In this document: positions 1 through 5,877 of the stretch, one piece after another
Layout: every line of letters begins with the position of its first letter
Position numbering within the stretch: the stretch's first letter is position 1
Source of the DNA: UBA2979 sp963694535
Lineage (GTDB): Bacteria; Chloroflexota; Dehalococcoidia; UBA2979
Assembly: GCA_963694535.1 (NCBI GenBank)
Contig: CAVODE010000095.1
Span: 1-5,877, forward strand
Reading direction: 5' to 3'
Length of the DNA stretch: 5,877 bases
Notes under the pieces: generated by a model
Told to the model about the DNA's origin: nothing
Database searches by the model: none
What the model saw: the letters and a program-made list of their open reading frames with translations, nothing else
Made by a program: the position numbers and the translations under genes

Positions 1-995
1 ATCTCTTTTAGACCTAGATTATCTAATGTTTCACGAACTACCCTTTCTTGCGATTCCAGCACTGGAGAGTTTGCATCTAATACATGAATAAGTAGTGATG
101 CATTAGACAATTCTTCAAGTGTAGTTTGAAACGCTGAGACTAGTTCGGTGGGAAGTTTCTGCATAAAACCAACTGTGTCCGTCATTAAAACTGCGTTATC
201 TCCGTTACCTCCAAGTCGACGAGTCAATGGGTCTAATGTTGCGAATGGTGCGTCAGCCACAAATACATCCGATCCCACCAAAGCTTTTAGTAGGCTAGAT
301 TTACCTGTATTTGTGTATCCAACAAGTGCAACAATCGGCATTCCCTCCCGAAGTCTACGGTCACGCTGTCGTTCACGATGATTTCGAACACCTTGAATGT
401 CTCGTTTCAATTTTGAAATGCGGCGATCAATTAATCTTCTGTCTGTTTCAAGTTGTGTCTCACCGGGCCCACGTGTTCCGATCGATCCACTTCCAGCACC
501 TGGACCACCAACAGTTCTTGATAAGTGTTGCCATTGCCCCCGAAGTCTTGGCTTAAGGTATTGATGCTGTGCCAGTTCAACTTGAAGCGTTGCCTCACGA
601 GTACGGGCTCGTTGTGCGAATATATCTAGTATTAAGGCGGATCGATCTAATACTTTGACACCAAATGCCTTCTCCAAATTTAACTGTTGGCTGGGAGATA
701 GCTGGTCATCAAACACTACCATTGAATATTTTAATTCTTCTTTACGTGCTTTTATCTCGTCAATCTTTCCACGCCCAATATAAAGAGTTGGATGCGGATG
801 CACACGACGTTGGCTGGTACTTCCAGACACTGTCCCGCCAGCTGTTCGAACCAATCGCGCAAGCTCACGCAATGAATACTCGACCGGCATCGGGGGATTG
901 GGTCCAGAACGACTTTCTACAGCTACAAGATAAGCGTTCTCTTTTTTTTCCGCTTCGGCAAATTTACGCGGTTTTGTCTTTTTTCGTTGAGTCAA
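1..995 (-). CDS. hflX: GTPase HflX, N-terminal 331 residues (3' end beyond the window)
   Basis: HflX is a translation-factor-like GTPase that binds the 50S subunit and splits stalled or hibernating 70S ribosomes, often under stress. The minus-strand frame stays open from base 995 to the left edge. The N-terminal HflX domain covers about residues 20-160, with a PTLYIGRGK stretch at 69-77 and DDQLSPSQQ at 96-104. A glycine-rich linker leads into the family signature GPGETQLETDRR at 176-187, then a basic helical segment (about 188-220). The G domain follows: P-loop GYTNTGKSS at 226-234, switch I FATLDP with Thr253, and G3 DTVGF at 273-277. The G4 and G5 motifs and C-terminal domain lie outside the window. 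The start is probably TTG at 995-993: an in-frame TAA lies two codons upstream (1001-999), and the first in-frame ATG (890-888, residue 36) would remove conserved N-terminal sequence. No strong ribosome binding site precedes the TTG. It lies 58 bases after dapL. Identification is very secure; the exact start is less so. Confidence 0.96.
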   Translation of the reverse strand, partial: MTQRKKTKPRKFAEAEKKENAYLVAVESRSGPNPPMPVEYSLRELARLVRTAGGTVSGSTSQRRVHPHPTLYIGRGKIDEIKARKEELKYSMVVFDDQLSPSQQLNLEKAFGVKVLDRSALILDIFAQRARTREATLQVELAQHQYLKPRLRGQWQHLSRTVGGPGAGSGSIGTRGPGETQLETDRRLIDRRISKLKRDIQGVRNHRERQRDRRLREGMPIVALVGYTNTGKSSLLKALVGSDVFVADAPFATLDPLTRRLGGNGDNAVLMTDTVGFMQKLPTELVSAFQTTLEELSNASLLIHVLDANSPVLESQERVVRETLDNLGLKE

Positions 996-1053
996 GAATT
1001 AGGACTCAAATCTGATAATTGCCTGATTCCCGTATATTCAAAATTGATACAAA

Positions 1054-2232
1054 TCACCTCTTTGAATCGAACTCCTGAAGTCTTACTAGCGCTTCATCTA
1101 GACGGTCGTCAGGAGTCGTAAGTGAGATTCTTATATATCCCTCACCGTTCGCTCCATACGACGATCCAGGCGTCACAACAACACCTACTGAATCTATCAG
1201 CTGTGCCGCATATTCGGCACTAGATTCGACGCCTTCAGGTAATCGAGCCCAAATATATAAAGACGCCTTAGGATCAGTGACGGTCAGTCCAAGTTCTCTA
1301 AGAACCAACAATGCTCGGTCTCGACGTTTTTGATATATACGATTGTGAGATTCGATAGAATCACGAGGATCGTCCAATGCCGTAATAGCCATCTCCTGAA
1401 TCGCCTGTGGAATTCCGGAATCAATGTTTGTCTTTACTCTTGTTAATGCATCAATCACCTGTGCATTCCCGACAGCCATTGCAACTCGCCAGCCCGTCAT
1501 ATTAAATGTCTTTGAAAGTGAATTAAACTCAATTGCAACCTCACTCGCCCCAGGTATCTCTAAAATTGAAGGTGGTCTGTACCCATCAAAAGACACATCC
1601 GCGTACGCCAAATCATGTGCGATCACGACGTCGTTTGCCTTCGCCCATTCAATAGCACCTTCAAAAAATGTTAGGTCTGCCGTCGCGCCAGTCGGGTTAT
1701 TAGGGTAATTAAGCCAAAGTATCTTCGCTCGGGCGGCATCTGTTGGCCTAATTGTACTGAGATCAGGAAGATATCCATTTTGTTCCAACAATGGCAAACG
1801 TACGTTTTCGCCACCGGCAAACATGGTTCCTATTTCATAAACCGGGTATCCAGGATCCGTAACTAACGATACATCACCCGTATTTATTAAACAAAGCGGT
1901 AGATGAGCAATTCCCTCCTTCGAGCCTATCAACGGCACAATCTCTGAATCTGGATCCAAACTTACGCCGTGGCGTGTTTGGTACCATCTAGCAATTGCTT
2001 CTCGTAACGCTGGTAGACCATCTGATTCAGGGTATCTATGGTTCTCATTCTTTTGCGCGGCCGTGGTCAAAGAATCTAAAACATGACTCGGAGTAGGAAG
2101 ATCTGGGTCGCCAATTCCCAGCGAGATGACGTCGACACCTGCATTACGTTTTTCCGTAATAAGTTCAGAGATTCTCGCGAAAAGGTACGGCGGGAGTTGC
2201 TTAACCCTGTCTGCCAGTTCAATTTCTCTCAT
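1054..2232 (-). CDS. dapL: LL-diaminopimelate aminotransferase (DapL type), PLP-dependent
   Basis: Predicted to transfer an amino group from glutamate to tetrahydrodipicolinate, giving LL-diaminopimelate in one step and bypassing the acylated intermediates of the succinylase/acetylase routes; cytoplasmic. The 392-residue protein is a class I/II, fold-type I aminotransferase. It begins with an LPPYLFA stretch typical of DapL, then GIGDPDLPTP (39-48), GSKEGIAHL (103-111, a DapL-like signature), NYPNNPTG (175-182), the PLP-contacting Asp207 and Tyr210, the Schiff-base lysine Lys241 in SLSKTFNMTGWR, and the carboxylate-binding Arg368 in YIRISL. I chose the ATG at 2232 because GAGGAG stands six bases before it and the protein then starts like family members; an upstream in-frame TTG at 2262 would overlap the previous gene by 17 bases. 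The position two genes after dapF supports the diaminopimelate role. A related aminotransferase such as an alanine aminotransferase is the main alternative. Confidence 0.88.
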   Translation of the reverse strand: MREIELADRVKQLPPYLFARISELITEKRNAGVDVISLGIGDPDLPTPSHVLDSLTTAAQKNENHRYPESDGLPALREAIARWYQTRHGVSLDPDSEIVPLIGSKEGIAHLPLCLINTGDVSLVTDPGYPVYEIGTMFAGGENVRLPLLEQNGYLPDLSTIRPTDAARAKILWLNYPNNPTGATADLTFFEGAIEWAKANDVVIAHDLAYADVSFDGYRPPSILEIPGASEVAIEFNSLSKTFNMTGWRVAMAVGNAQVIDALTRVKTNIDSGIPQAIQEMAITALDDPRDSIESHNRIYQKRRDRALLVLRELGLTVTDPKASLYIWARLPEGVESSAEYAAQLIDSVGVVVTPGSSYGANGEGYIRISLTTPDDRLDEALVRLQEFDSKR

Positions 2233-2238
2233 AATCAA

Positions 2239-2244
2239 CTCCTC
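2239..2244 (-). promoter_or_regulatory. Ribosome binding site of dapL, deciding its start
   Basis: Minus-strand GAGGAG lies six bases before the ATG at 2232-2230 and just after the TAG stop (2248-2246) of the acetyltransferase gene. It is one of the clearest Shine-Dalgarno sequences in the window and favours the ATG over the upstream in-frame TTG at 2262. If the TTG were used, this site would be coding sequence. Confidence 0.8.
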
Positions 2245-2245
2245 G

Positions 2246-3130
2246 CTAACGCCAGCCGCCAAATCGGGCTTTTACTCCAGCTTTGCGTCTGGCTTCAAGT
2301 TCTAGATTAATTTCCGCTTCATCAATACTTCTTCGCCATTCTACTCCCCCAGCAAAATGTCGCATGCCTAACGCACTACAAATTTTTAGTGCCTGGCGAA
2401 CATCGGGACGTACTCGAATAACAGCACGCCGGTGATCGCTTGTTCCCATTTGGTACAAAGCTGCTTCCAATAATTCTCGTCCATACCCTTTGCCCCAATA
2501 CTTTGGTGCAATCGCTGCCGTCAATACTTCACCATCACCACTATTTGAGGTGCCATTAAACGCAAATCCAACTACTTCATTATCGAGGGTTAATGCGCCA
2601 GCCCAATCAGCTCGAGAAGCAAAATCATCGAACGTCGCAAGCCCATCGGTCAAATCACCAAGTGCTTCAGACCAAATGCTCTCAAAAATATCTAGATCAT
2701 CCTCTCCGGCACGACGCATGTCTATTCCAGAAGAAAAAACAGGCGGCGACTCAGGAAGATCTGGATGTAGCATCTCAATCCATTCAGCAAATTGCTTGAA
2801 GGAAGCCGTCTCAAGAATTGGAAGAACCATATCGCGAGCCGATACCTGCGATAAATTCATCGAGATGTAATCGATATCCTCACGCTCCACGCTGACTAGA
2901 GCTTCTTCCCACATAGCAGCAAATTCTTTTCGCATCGAATCAATCGAATCAAAACCCCAATACAGGCATTGCTGACCATTCTCATGCGCAAGAATCAATT
3001 CACCATTTGGAGAATTGAGATGCACAGTCTCATCTTGCTCAAGTAAATTCGCACGTTTCCTGCTATTGAGTGGTTCATTTCTAACCGTAAACTCTTTATT
3101 TTGACCAATTGCACGTCGTTCTGTTGTCAT
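2246..3130 (-). CDS. GNAT-family N-acetyltransferase, possibly tandem with a degenerate N-terminal half
   Basis: A 294-residue cytoplasmic protein with no signal peptide or membrane segment. The C-terminal half (about 135-270) is a recognisable GNAT fold: strand DMRRAGEDDLDIF at 137-149, strand EVVGFAF at 185-191, motif A with the acetyl-CoA pyrophosphate loop YWGKGYG at 211-217 followed by a helix, and a motif B region ending in ICSALGMRHFAGGVEW at 250-265. Residues about 45-125 have the outline of a second GNAT half (ending LETASFKQFAEWIEM, 106-120) but lack a QxxGxG-type loop, so this half may be structural. The N-terminal 40 residues are polar and unrecognised, and the C-terminus is basic. 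Such proteins transfer acetyl from acetyl-CoA to an amine; the substrate here is unknown. It starts 12 bases after dapF with a purine-rich GAGAG upstream, and ends 13 bases before dapL, so it is probably co-transcribed with both. A role linked to diaminopimelate or lysine is possible from location alone. Confidence 0.85.
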   Translation of the reverse strand: MTTERRAIGQNKEFTVRNEPLNSRKRANLLEQDETVHLNSPNGELILAHENGQQCLYWGFDSIDSMRKEFAAMWEEALVSVEREDIDYISMNLSQVSARDMVLPILETASFKQFAEWIEMLHPDLPESPPVFSSGIDMRRAGEDDLDIFESIWSEALGDLTDGLATFDDFASRADWAGALTLDNEVVGFAFNGTSNSGDGEVLTAAIAPKYWGKGYGRELLEAALYQMGTSDHRRAVIRVRPDVRQALKICSALGMRHFAGGVEWRRSIDEAEINLELEARRKAGVKARFGGWR

Positions 3131-3142
3131 TACTCTCTCAAT

Positions 3143-4051
3143 TCAAGATTCAATTGTTGCTTCAAATACCTTCGTAACCAAGCCTTCGAGTGTGATTGGC
3201 CCATGGCCTGACCATTCAATCGATAATTCTCCACCGGGCATCGCAACCACAGCATGATCGTTTATCAGTCCACGACTGTGTGCTGAAGCCATCACGGCAC
3301 AAGCTCCCGATCCACATGCTAACGTCTCCCCTACACCACGCTCCCACACTCTGGCGCGTATATAGTTTGGTTCTACCAGCTCCGCTATTTCAAAATTAGT
3401 TTTCTCGTGAAATGTAGCGTCAGTCTCTACTCTAGGTCCAATTCGAATGAGCTCATAGTCGGTGGTTTCATGGTCCTCAGCTAACCAGTGGACTGCATGC
3501 GGATTCCCCATTGAAATTAATTGAACATCAATTGCACATTCGTCAATACGTAAAGAAATATTATCTGAGTCATTAGCAGTCGTCACGCCACAGTCCAAAG
3601 GATTGAAACTGGGAGCCGGGAGAGTAATACTTGCTGATGTAACTAAGCCCAACTCATCCCGTTTTACCGTAACTTTAACCACACTTACGGTAGTTTCAAC
3701 CGATATTTCTCCGCTGTCTTGACTAGCCTCAGATACTCGATTTTGATCGAACTGATATTTGGCAAAACAACGAATACCGTTTATACACATTTCTCCATCT
3801 GATCCATCCGAGTTAAATATGCGCATACCGAAATCTGCGACCGCAGACGGAACACTGACGATAATTCCGTCTGCACCGATTCCGAAATTCCGATCACACA
3901 GGTATTGGGCTAAAGAACTTAATTGGTCATCTGTGATATCCGATTCAATATGAAAGACCACAAAATCATTACCACAACCGTGCATTTTCCAAAAATTTAG
4001 AGGGAAAAATTGCGCGACACGCCTGTCTGAGCTTTTTTGTACTTTTGTCAT
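3143..4051 (-). CDS. dapF: Diaminopimelate epimerase
   Basis: Converts LL-diaminopimelate to meso-diaminopimelate, the lysine precursor and common peptidoglycan cross-linker, by a cofactor-independent two-cysteine mechanism in the cytoplasm. The 302-residue protein has both pseudo-symmetric halves: MHGCGNDF at 23-30, the first catalytic cysteine Cys89 within NSDGSDGEMCINGIRC (80-95), SMGNPHAV at 180-187, and the second catalytic cysteine Cys246 in ERGVGETLACGSGAC (237-251). The residue after Cys89 is Ile where the family has Gly. It is longer than the usual roughly 275-280 residues, mainly through about 16 extra residues before the first strand and acidic insertions near 105-115 and 158-165. 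The ATG at 4051 is the only sensible start: the next Met (23) lies inside the first conserved motif. No good Shine-Dalgarno precedes it; the nearest purine run, GAG, is 13 bases away. It follows miaA by 40 bases that contain a small hairpin, and is two genes ahead of dapL, which makes its substrate. Confidence 0.96.
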   Translation of the reverse strand: MTKVQKSSDRRVAQFFPLNFWKMHGCGNDFVVFHIESDITDDQLSSLAQYLCDRNFGIGADGIIVSVPSAVADFGMRIFNSDGSDGEMCINGIRCFAKYQFDQNRVSEASQDSGEISVETTVSVVKVTVKRDELGLVTSASITLPAPSFNPLDCGVTTANDSDNISLRIDECAIDVQLISMGNPHAVHWLAEDHETTDYELIRIGPRVETDATFHEKTNFEIAELVEPNYIRARVWERGVGETLACGSGACAVMASAHSRGLINDHAVVAMPGGELSIEWSGHGPITLEGLVTKVFEATIES

Positions 4052-4071
4052 AACAAAATATTAACTCGTAC

Positions 4072-4085
4072 CGCGTTTCAACGCG
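4072..4085. repeat. Small GC-rich hairpin in the miaA-dapF gap
   Basis: The 40-base gap between the miaA stop and the dapF ATG holds a perfect five-base inverted repeat, CGCGT/ACGCG, around a four-base loop (TGAA in the minus-strand transcript). A second pairing is available between a CTCG overlapping the 5' arm (minus strand 4087-4084) and a CGAG at 4068-4065, so two alternative folds exist. No run of T follows in the direction of transcription, so it is not an intrinsic terminator. It could protect an RNA processing end or influence dapF translation, but a stem this short could also arise by chance. Confidence 0.4.
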
Positions 4086-4091
4086 AGACAA

Positions 4092-5018
4092 TTACTCACA
4101 CAGTGTCCGGTCTACTATCTCGACTGCCTTGGCAAAGAGCTGCTTAGGAGTCATGTTTTCGCAGGAAAGCCAGTTGATTCTTGAATCGTCTAATCGGAAC
4201 CAACCACTCTGAGAACGTATCAGTTTGTGAGTGGAGATTTTCGTGAGTTCGATTGCAGCCTCGATCGTAAGTTCTCCCTTGTCCACTGATAGAGCTTCCC
4301 GATATCCTATCGCTCGAAAGCCTTCACTATCGTGCCCATAAATCACAGCAAGACGCACCGCTTCCTCAACCAAACCCGCCCGAAACATCCGTTCCACTCG
4401 TCGGTCCGCTCGATCAAAAAGGCTTTCCCTGCTCCATTCCAAACCTATGATGGTCGCGTGCTCGTCAGGCGGTCGATTCACAAGCAATGGAACCACTTGT
4501 CCTGTCTCAGTGATAATTTCCAGTGCTCGGATGATTCTAGGTAGATTGTTCCGATGAATTCGGGCCGCAGATGCCGGATCTTTCAGTCGCAAGCTTTCAT
4601 GTAAATCAACAATCGGATCCCTTGATTTTTCCTCCATTTTCCGACGAAATGCTTGATTAGGTGGTACTTTCGGCGTTTCACGACCTTCCAAAAAACTCCA
4701 AATGTATTGACCCGTCCCTCCAACTAAAAAAGGGATATTTGATCTCTGGCGTATCGCACGAATCGTTGAATTCACAGACTTAAGCCAATCCACCAGAGTC
4801 CATTCAGAGTTTGGATCAGTCACACCTACAAGATGGTGAGGAATCGTTAGCATTTCCTCCAAAGTCGGAGCAGCCGTACCGATGCTCATTCCTCTTCGAA
4901 CTTGAGCCGAATCGGCTGAAATAATTTCACCTGAAAATTTTTGAGCTAACTCGATCGATAAACTAGTTTTACCCGATGCAGTTGCACCAATTATAGAAAT
5001 AATAGGAAAGTCTGCCAT
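4092..5018 (-). CDS. miaA: tRNA dimethylallyltransferase (tRNA A37 isopentenyltransferase)
   Basis: Transfers a dimethylallyl group from dimethylallyl diphosphate to N6 of A37, next to the anticodon of tRNAs reading codons that begin with U, which improves codon-anticodon pairing. The 308 residues are close to the usual size of about 300-320. Family motifs run in order: P-loop GATASGKT at 11-18, the IISADSAQV stretch with the expected general-base Asp36, GMSIGTAAPT at 43-52, PHHLVGVTDP at 60-69, VGGTGQYI at 99-106, RIIRALE at 161-167, the segment GLEWSRESLFDRADRRVERM at 192-211, and FRAIGYRE at 234-241. The last conserved motif reads RSQSGWFR (268-275). Two normally well-kept positions differ: Lys of GTAKP is Ala50, and the Arg of KRQ is Ser269. 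The ATG at 5018 lies 12 bases after the tpiA stop without a clear Shine-Dalgarno, suggesting translation coupled to tpiA. Product assignment is secure from the number and order of motifs. Confidence 0.95.
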   Translation of the reverse strand: MADFPIISIIGATASGKTSLSIELAQKFSGEIISADSAQVRRGMSIGTAAPTLEEMLTIPHHLVGVTDPNSEWTLVDWLKSVNSTIRAIRQRSNIPFLVGGTGQYIWSFLEGRETPKVPPNQAFRRKMEEKSRDPIVDLHESLRLKDPASAARIHRNNLPRIIRALEIITETGQVVPLLVNRPPDEHATIIGLEWSRESLFDRADRRVERMFRAGLVEEAVRLAVIYGHDSEGFRAIGYREALSVDKGELTIEAAIELTKISTHKLIRSQSGWFRLDDSRINWLSCENMTPKQLFAKAVEIVDRTLCE

Positions 5019-5030
5019 CCGGATATATCG

Positions 5031-5822
5031 CTAACGACTTCCTATAGAGAATGCCATGCAAATACCCAAAAACTCTTCAGAATCGAGTGAAGCACCTCCA
5101 ACCAAAGCCCCGTCTACATCTTCTAGAGCAGCGAGTTCACCCGCATTCTTCTGATTAACAGAACCGCCATATTGGATTCGAACGAGTTGCGACACATCAC
5201 AATACTTCGAGATTTCATTTCTAATAAATCCGGCTCGCTCCTGAACATCCGCCACATGGGCAACAAGTCCAGTTCCAATGGCCCAAACAGGTTCGTATGC
5301 AATCACCAATGCTGCTGGGTTAGTGTTCACTAACTGGCTAAGCTGTGGTCCAGTCGCTCCTTCAAACACACTTGATATCTGTTTCTCAAGTACTTGATAG
5401 GTCAAGCCAGCTTCTTGCTCCTTTTGATTCTCACCGACACAGTATGTAGTCAGTAGTCCTATATCTAGGGCCGCAATCAATTGTTGAGAAAACTTGTCTG
5501 CCGTCTCATCAAAAATATTTCTTCGCTCAGAGTGACCCACGAGCAAGCCATCAACGAGCTCAGATAGCATTGTCAAATTAACTCCACCAGTGATCGCCCC
5601 GTTTGAGTGGGCTAAACCATCCTGAGCGCCGAGTCTAATCAAGCTTTCACTCAAAATATCTGCAGCATCAGTCAGCCATACATAAGGTGGGTAGAGGATG
5701 ATTTCAGTGTCAATTTGTGATTCGGCGGCCCCGAGCAAAAGTGAATGGCATAATTGCTTCGCACCATCTCTGGTCATATTCATCTTCCAGTTGCCACCTA
5801 CAATTGGCCTGCGCTCAAACAT
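5031..5822 (-). CDS. tpiA: Triosephosphate isomerase
   Basis: Interconverts dihydroxyacetone phosphate and glyceraldehyde 3-phosphate in glycolysis and gluconeogenesis; a cytoplasmic homodimeric TIM barrel. The 263 residues fit the family, slightly longer than the common 250. Catalytic residues are present: Asn11 and Lys13 in GGNWKMN (9-15), His97 in VGHSERR (95-101), Glu177 in AYEPVWAIGTG (175-185), and the phosphate-binding loops YGGSV (218-222) and GALVGGASL (238-246). Two details are unusual: loop 3 reads TGG (78-80) where TGE is the norm, and the C-terminal hinge of loop 6 reads LVA (186-188) instead of the common KTA. The ATG at 5822 is supported by GGAG seven bases upstream and by the protein beginning directly at the first strand. 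It starts two bases after the stop of the preceding gene and ends 12 bases before miaA, so it is in the same transcription unit as both. Confidence 0.96.
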   Translation of the reverse strand: MFERRPIVGGNWKMNMTRDGAKQLCHSLLLGAAESQIDTEIILYPPYVWLTDAADILSESLIRLGAQDGLAHSNGAITGGVNLTMLSELVDGLLVGHSERRNIFDETADKFSQQLIAALDIGLLTTYCVGENQKEQEAGLTYQVLEKQISSVFEGATGPQLSQLVNTNPAALVIAYEPVWAIGTGLVAHVADVQERAGFIRNEISKYCDVSQLVRIQYGGSVNQKNAGELAALEDVDGALVGGASLDSEEFLGICMAFSIGSR

Positions 5823-5824
5823 TG

Positions 5825-5877
5825 CTAGGCTCCAAATTTAGCAAGTTTGCCTGCATGGGCAAAAGCTATGGGCAGTA
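5825..5877 (-). CDS. C-terminal end of an upstream gene, perhaps archaeal-type phosphoglycerate mutase (partial)
   Basis: One minus-strand frame is open from the right edge to a TAG at 5827-5825; the other two are closed by stops in the same stretch. It encodes LPIAFAHAGKLAKFGA. The closing KFGA and the preceding small, Ala-rich helix recall the C-terminus of cofactor-independent phosphoglycerate mutases of the archaeal ApgM type, which would suit a place directly before tpiA. With only 16 residues this identity is a guess from memory. That a gene ends here is better supported, because the stop is two bases before the tpiA ATG and the tpiA ribosome binding site lies inside the frame. Confidence 0.55.
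   Translation of the reverse strand, partial: LPIAFAHAGKLAKFGA
5830..5833 (-). promoter_or_regulatory. Ribosome binding site of tpiA, inside the end of the preceding gene
   Basis: Minus-strand GGAG stands seven bases before the tpiA ATG, within the last two sense codons of the upstream reading frame. Stop and start are two bases apart, a typical arrangement for translational coupling. It supports the ATG at 5822. Confidence 0.65.

Noticed and set aside
148..556. Two overlapping plus-strand open frames
   Set aside because: Both are antisense to the HflX G domain and linker, including the P-loop and GPGETQLETDRR motif. They are shadows of that gene.
665..1015. Plus-strand open frame of 116 codons near the left end
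   Set aside because: It lies antisense to hflX, whose minus-strand frame carries clear family motifs across the whole stretch. The plus-strand translation shows no recognisable domain.
996..1053. Possible terminator or promoter between dapL and hflX
   Set aside because: Only a four-base AATC/GATT pairing and a short direct ATCAG repeat are visible, with no T-run after a stable stem. The AT-rich stretch has no well-spaced -35/-10 pair that I would defend.
1424..1708. Plus-strand open frame of 94 codons
   Set aside because: It is antisense to the PLP-binding core of dapL, including the catalytic lysine region.
2490..2870. Plus-strand open frame of 126 codons
   Set aside because: It is entirely antisense to the acetyltransferase gene and has a low-complexity, Ser/Pro-rich translation with no recognisable domain.
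1..5877. Mobile element, CRISPR array, RNA gene, defence or other novel system
   Set aside because: Almost every base belongs to identified or partial housekeeping genes on one strand. I found no terminal inverted repeats, spaced repeats, tRNA-like cloverleaf or gene-free region long enough to hold such a feature.

Overview
The window is a compact run of housekeeping genes, all on the minus strand, so transcription runs from the right edge (5877) to the left edge (1). In transcription order it holds: the last codons of an unidentified gene, possibly an archaeal-type phosphoglycerate mutase (5877-5825); triosephosphate isomerase tpiA (5822-5031); tRNA dimethylallyltransferase miaA (5018-4092); diaminopimelate epimerase dapF (4051-3143); a GNAT-family acetyltransferase (3130-2246); an LL-diaminopimelate aminotransferase, dapL type (2232-1054); and the N-terminal three quarters of the ribosome-associated GTPase gene hflX (995-1, running off the left edge). 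Intergenic gaps are 2, 12, 40, 12, 13 and 58 bases, and I see no convincing terminator or strong promoter between genes, so a single operon is the simplest reading.

The organism is a bacterium with moderate to low GC content by eye. Pairing dapF with the one-step aminotransferase DapL, in a cluster with miaA and hflX, recalls Chloroflexota of the Dehalococcoidia/SAR202 kind. That placement is inference from gene content and order remembered from the group; no search was run. Lysine, and meso-diaminopimelate for the cell wall if the organism has one, would be made by DapL (tetrahydrodipicolinate to LL-DAP) followed by DapF (LL-DAP to meso-DAP). TpiA, and perhaps the gene before it, belong to lower glycolysis/gluconeogenesis. 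MiaA (tRNA A37 prenylation) and HflX (ribosome splitting and rescue) serve translation. The acetyltransferase between the two DAP genes has no assigned substrate.

No mobile element, CRISPR array, RNA gene or unusual system is visible, and there is no gene-free stretch longer than about 60 bases. The points worth a second look are small. Three enzymes carry substitutions at normally near-invariant motif positions: TpiA loop 3 (TGE to TGG), DapF next to the first catalytic cysteine (CGNG to CING), and MiaA (GTAKP to GTAAP and KRQ to RSQ). The acetyltransferase looks like a tandem GNAT with a decayed first half. A short hairpin sits in the miaA-dapF gap. The dapL start can be placed from a strong ribosome binding site.
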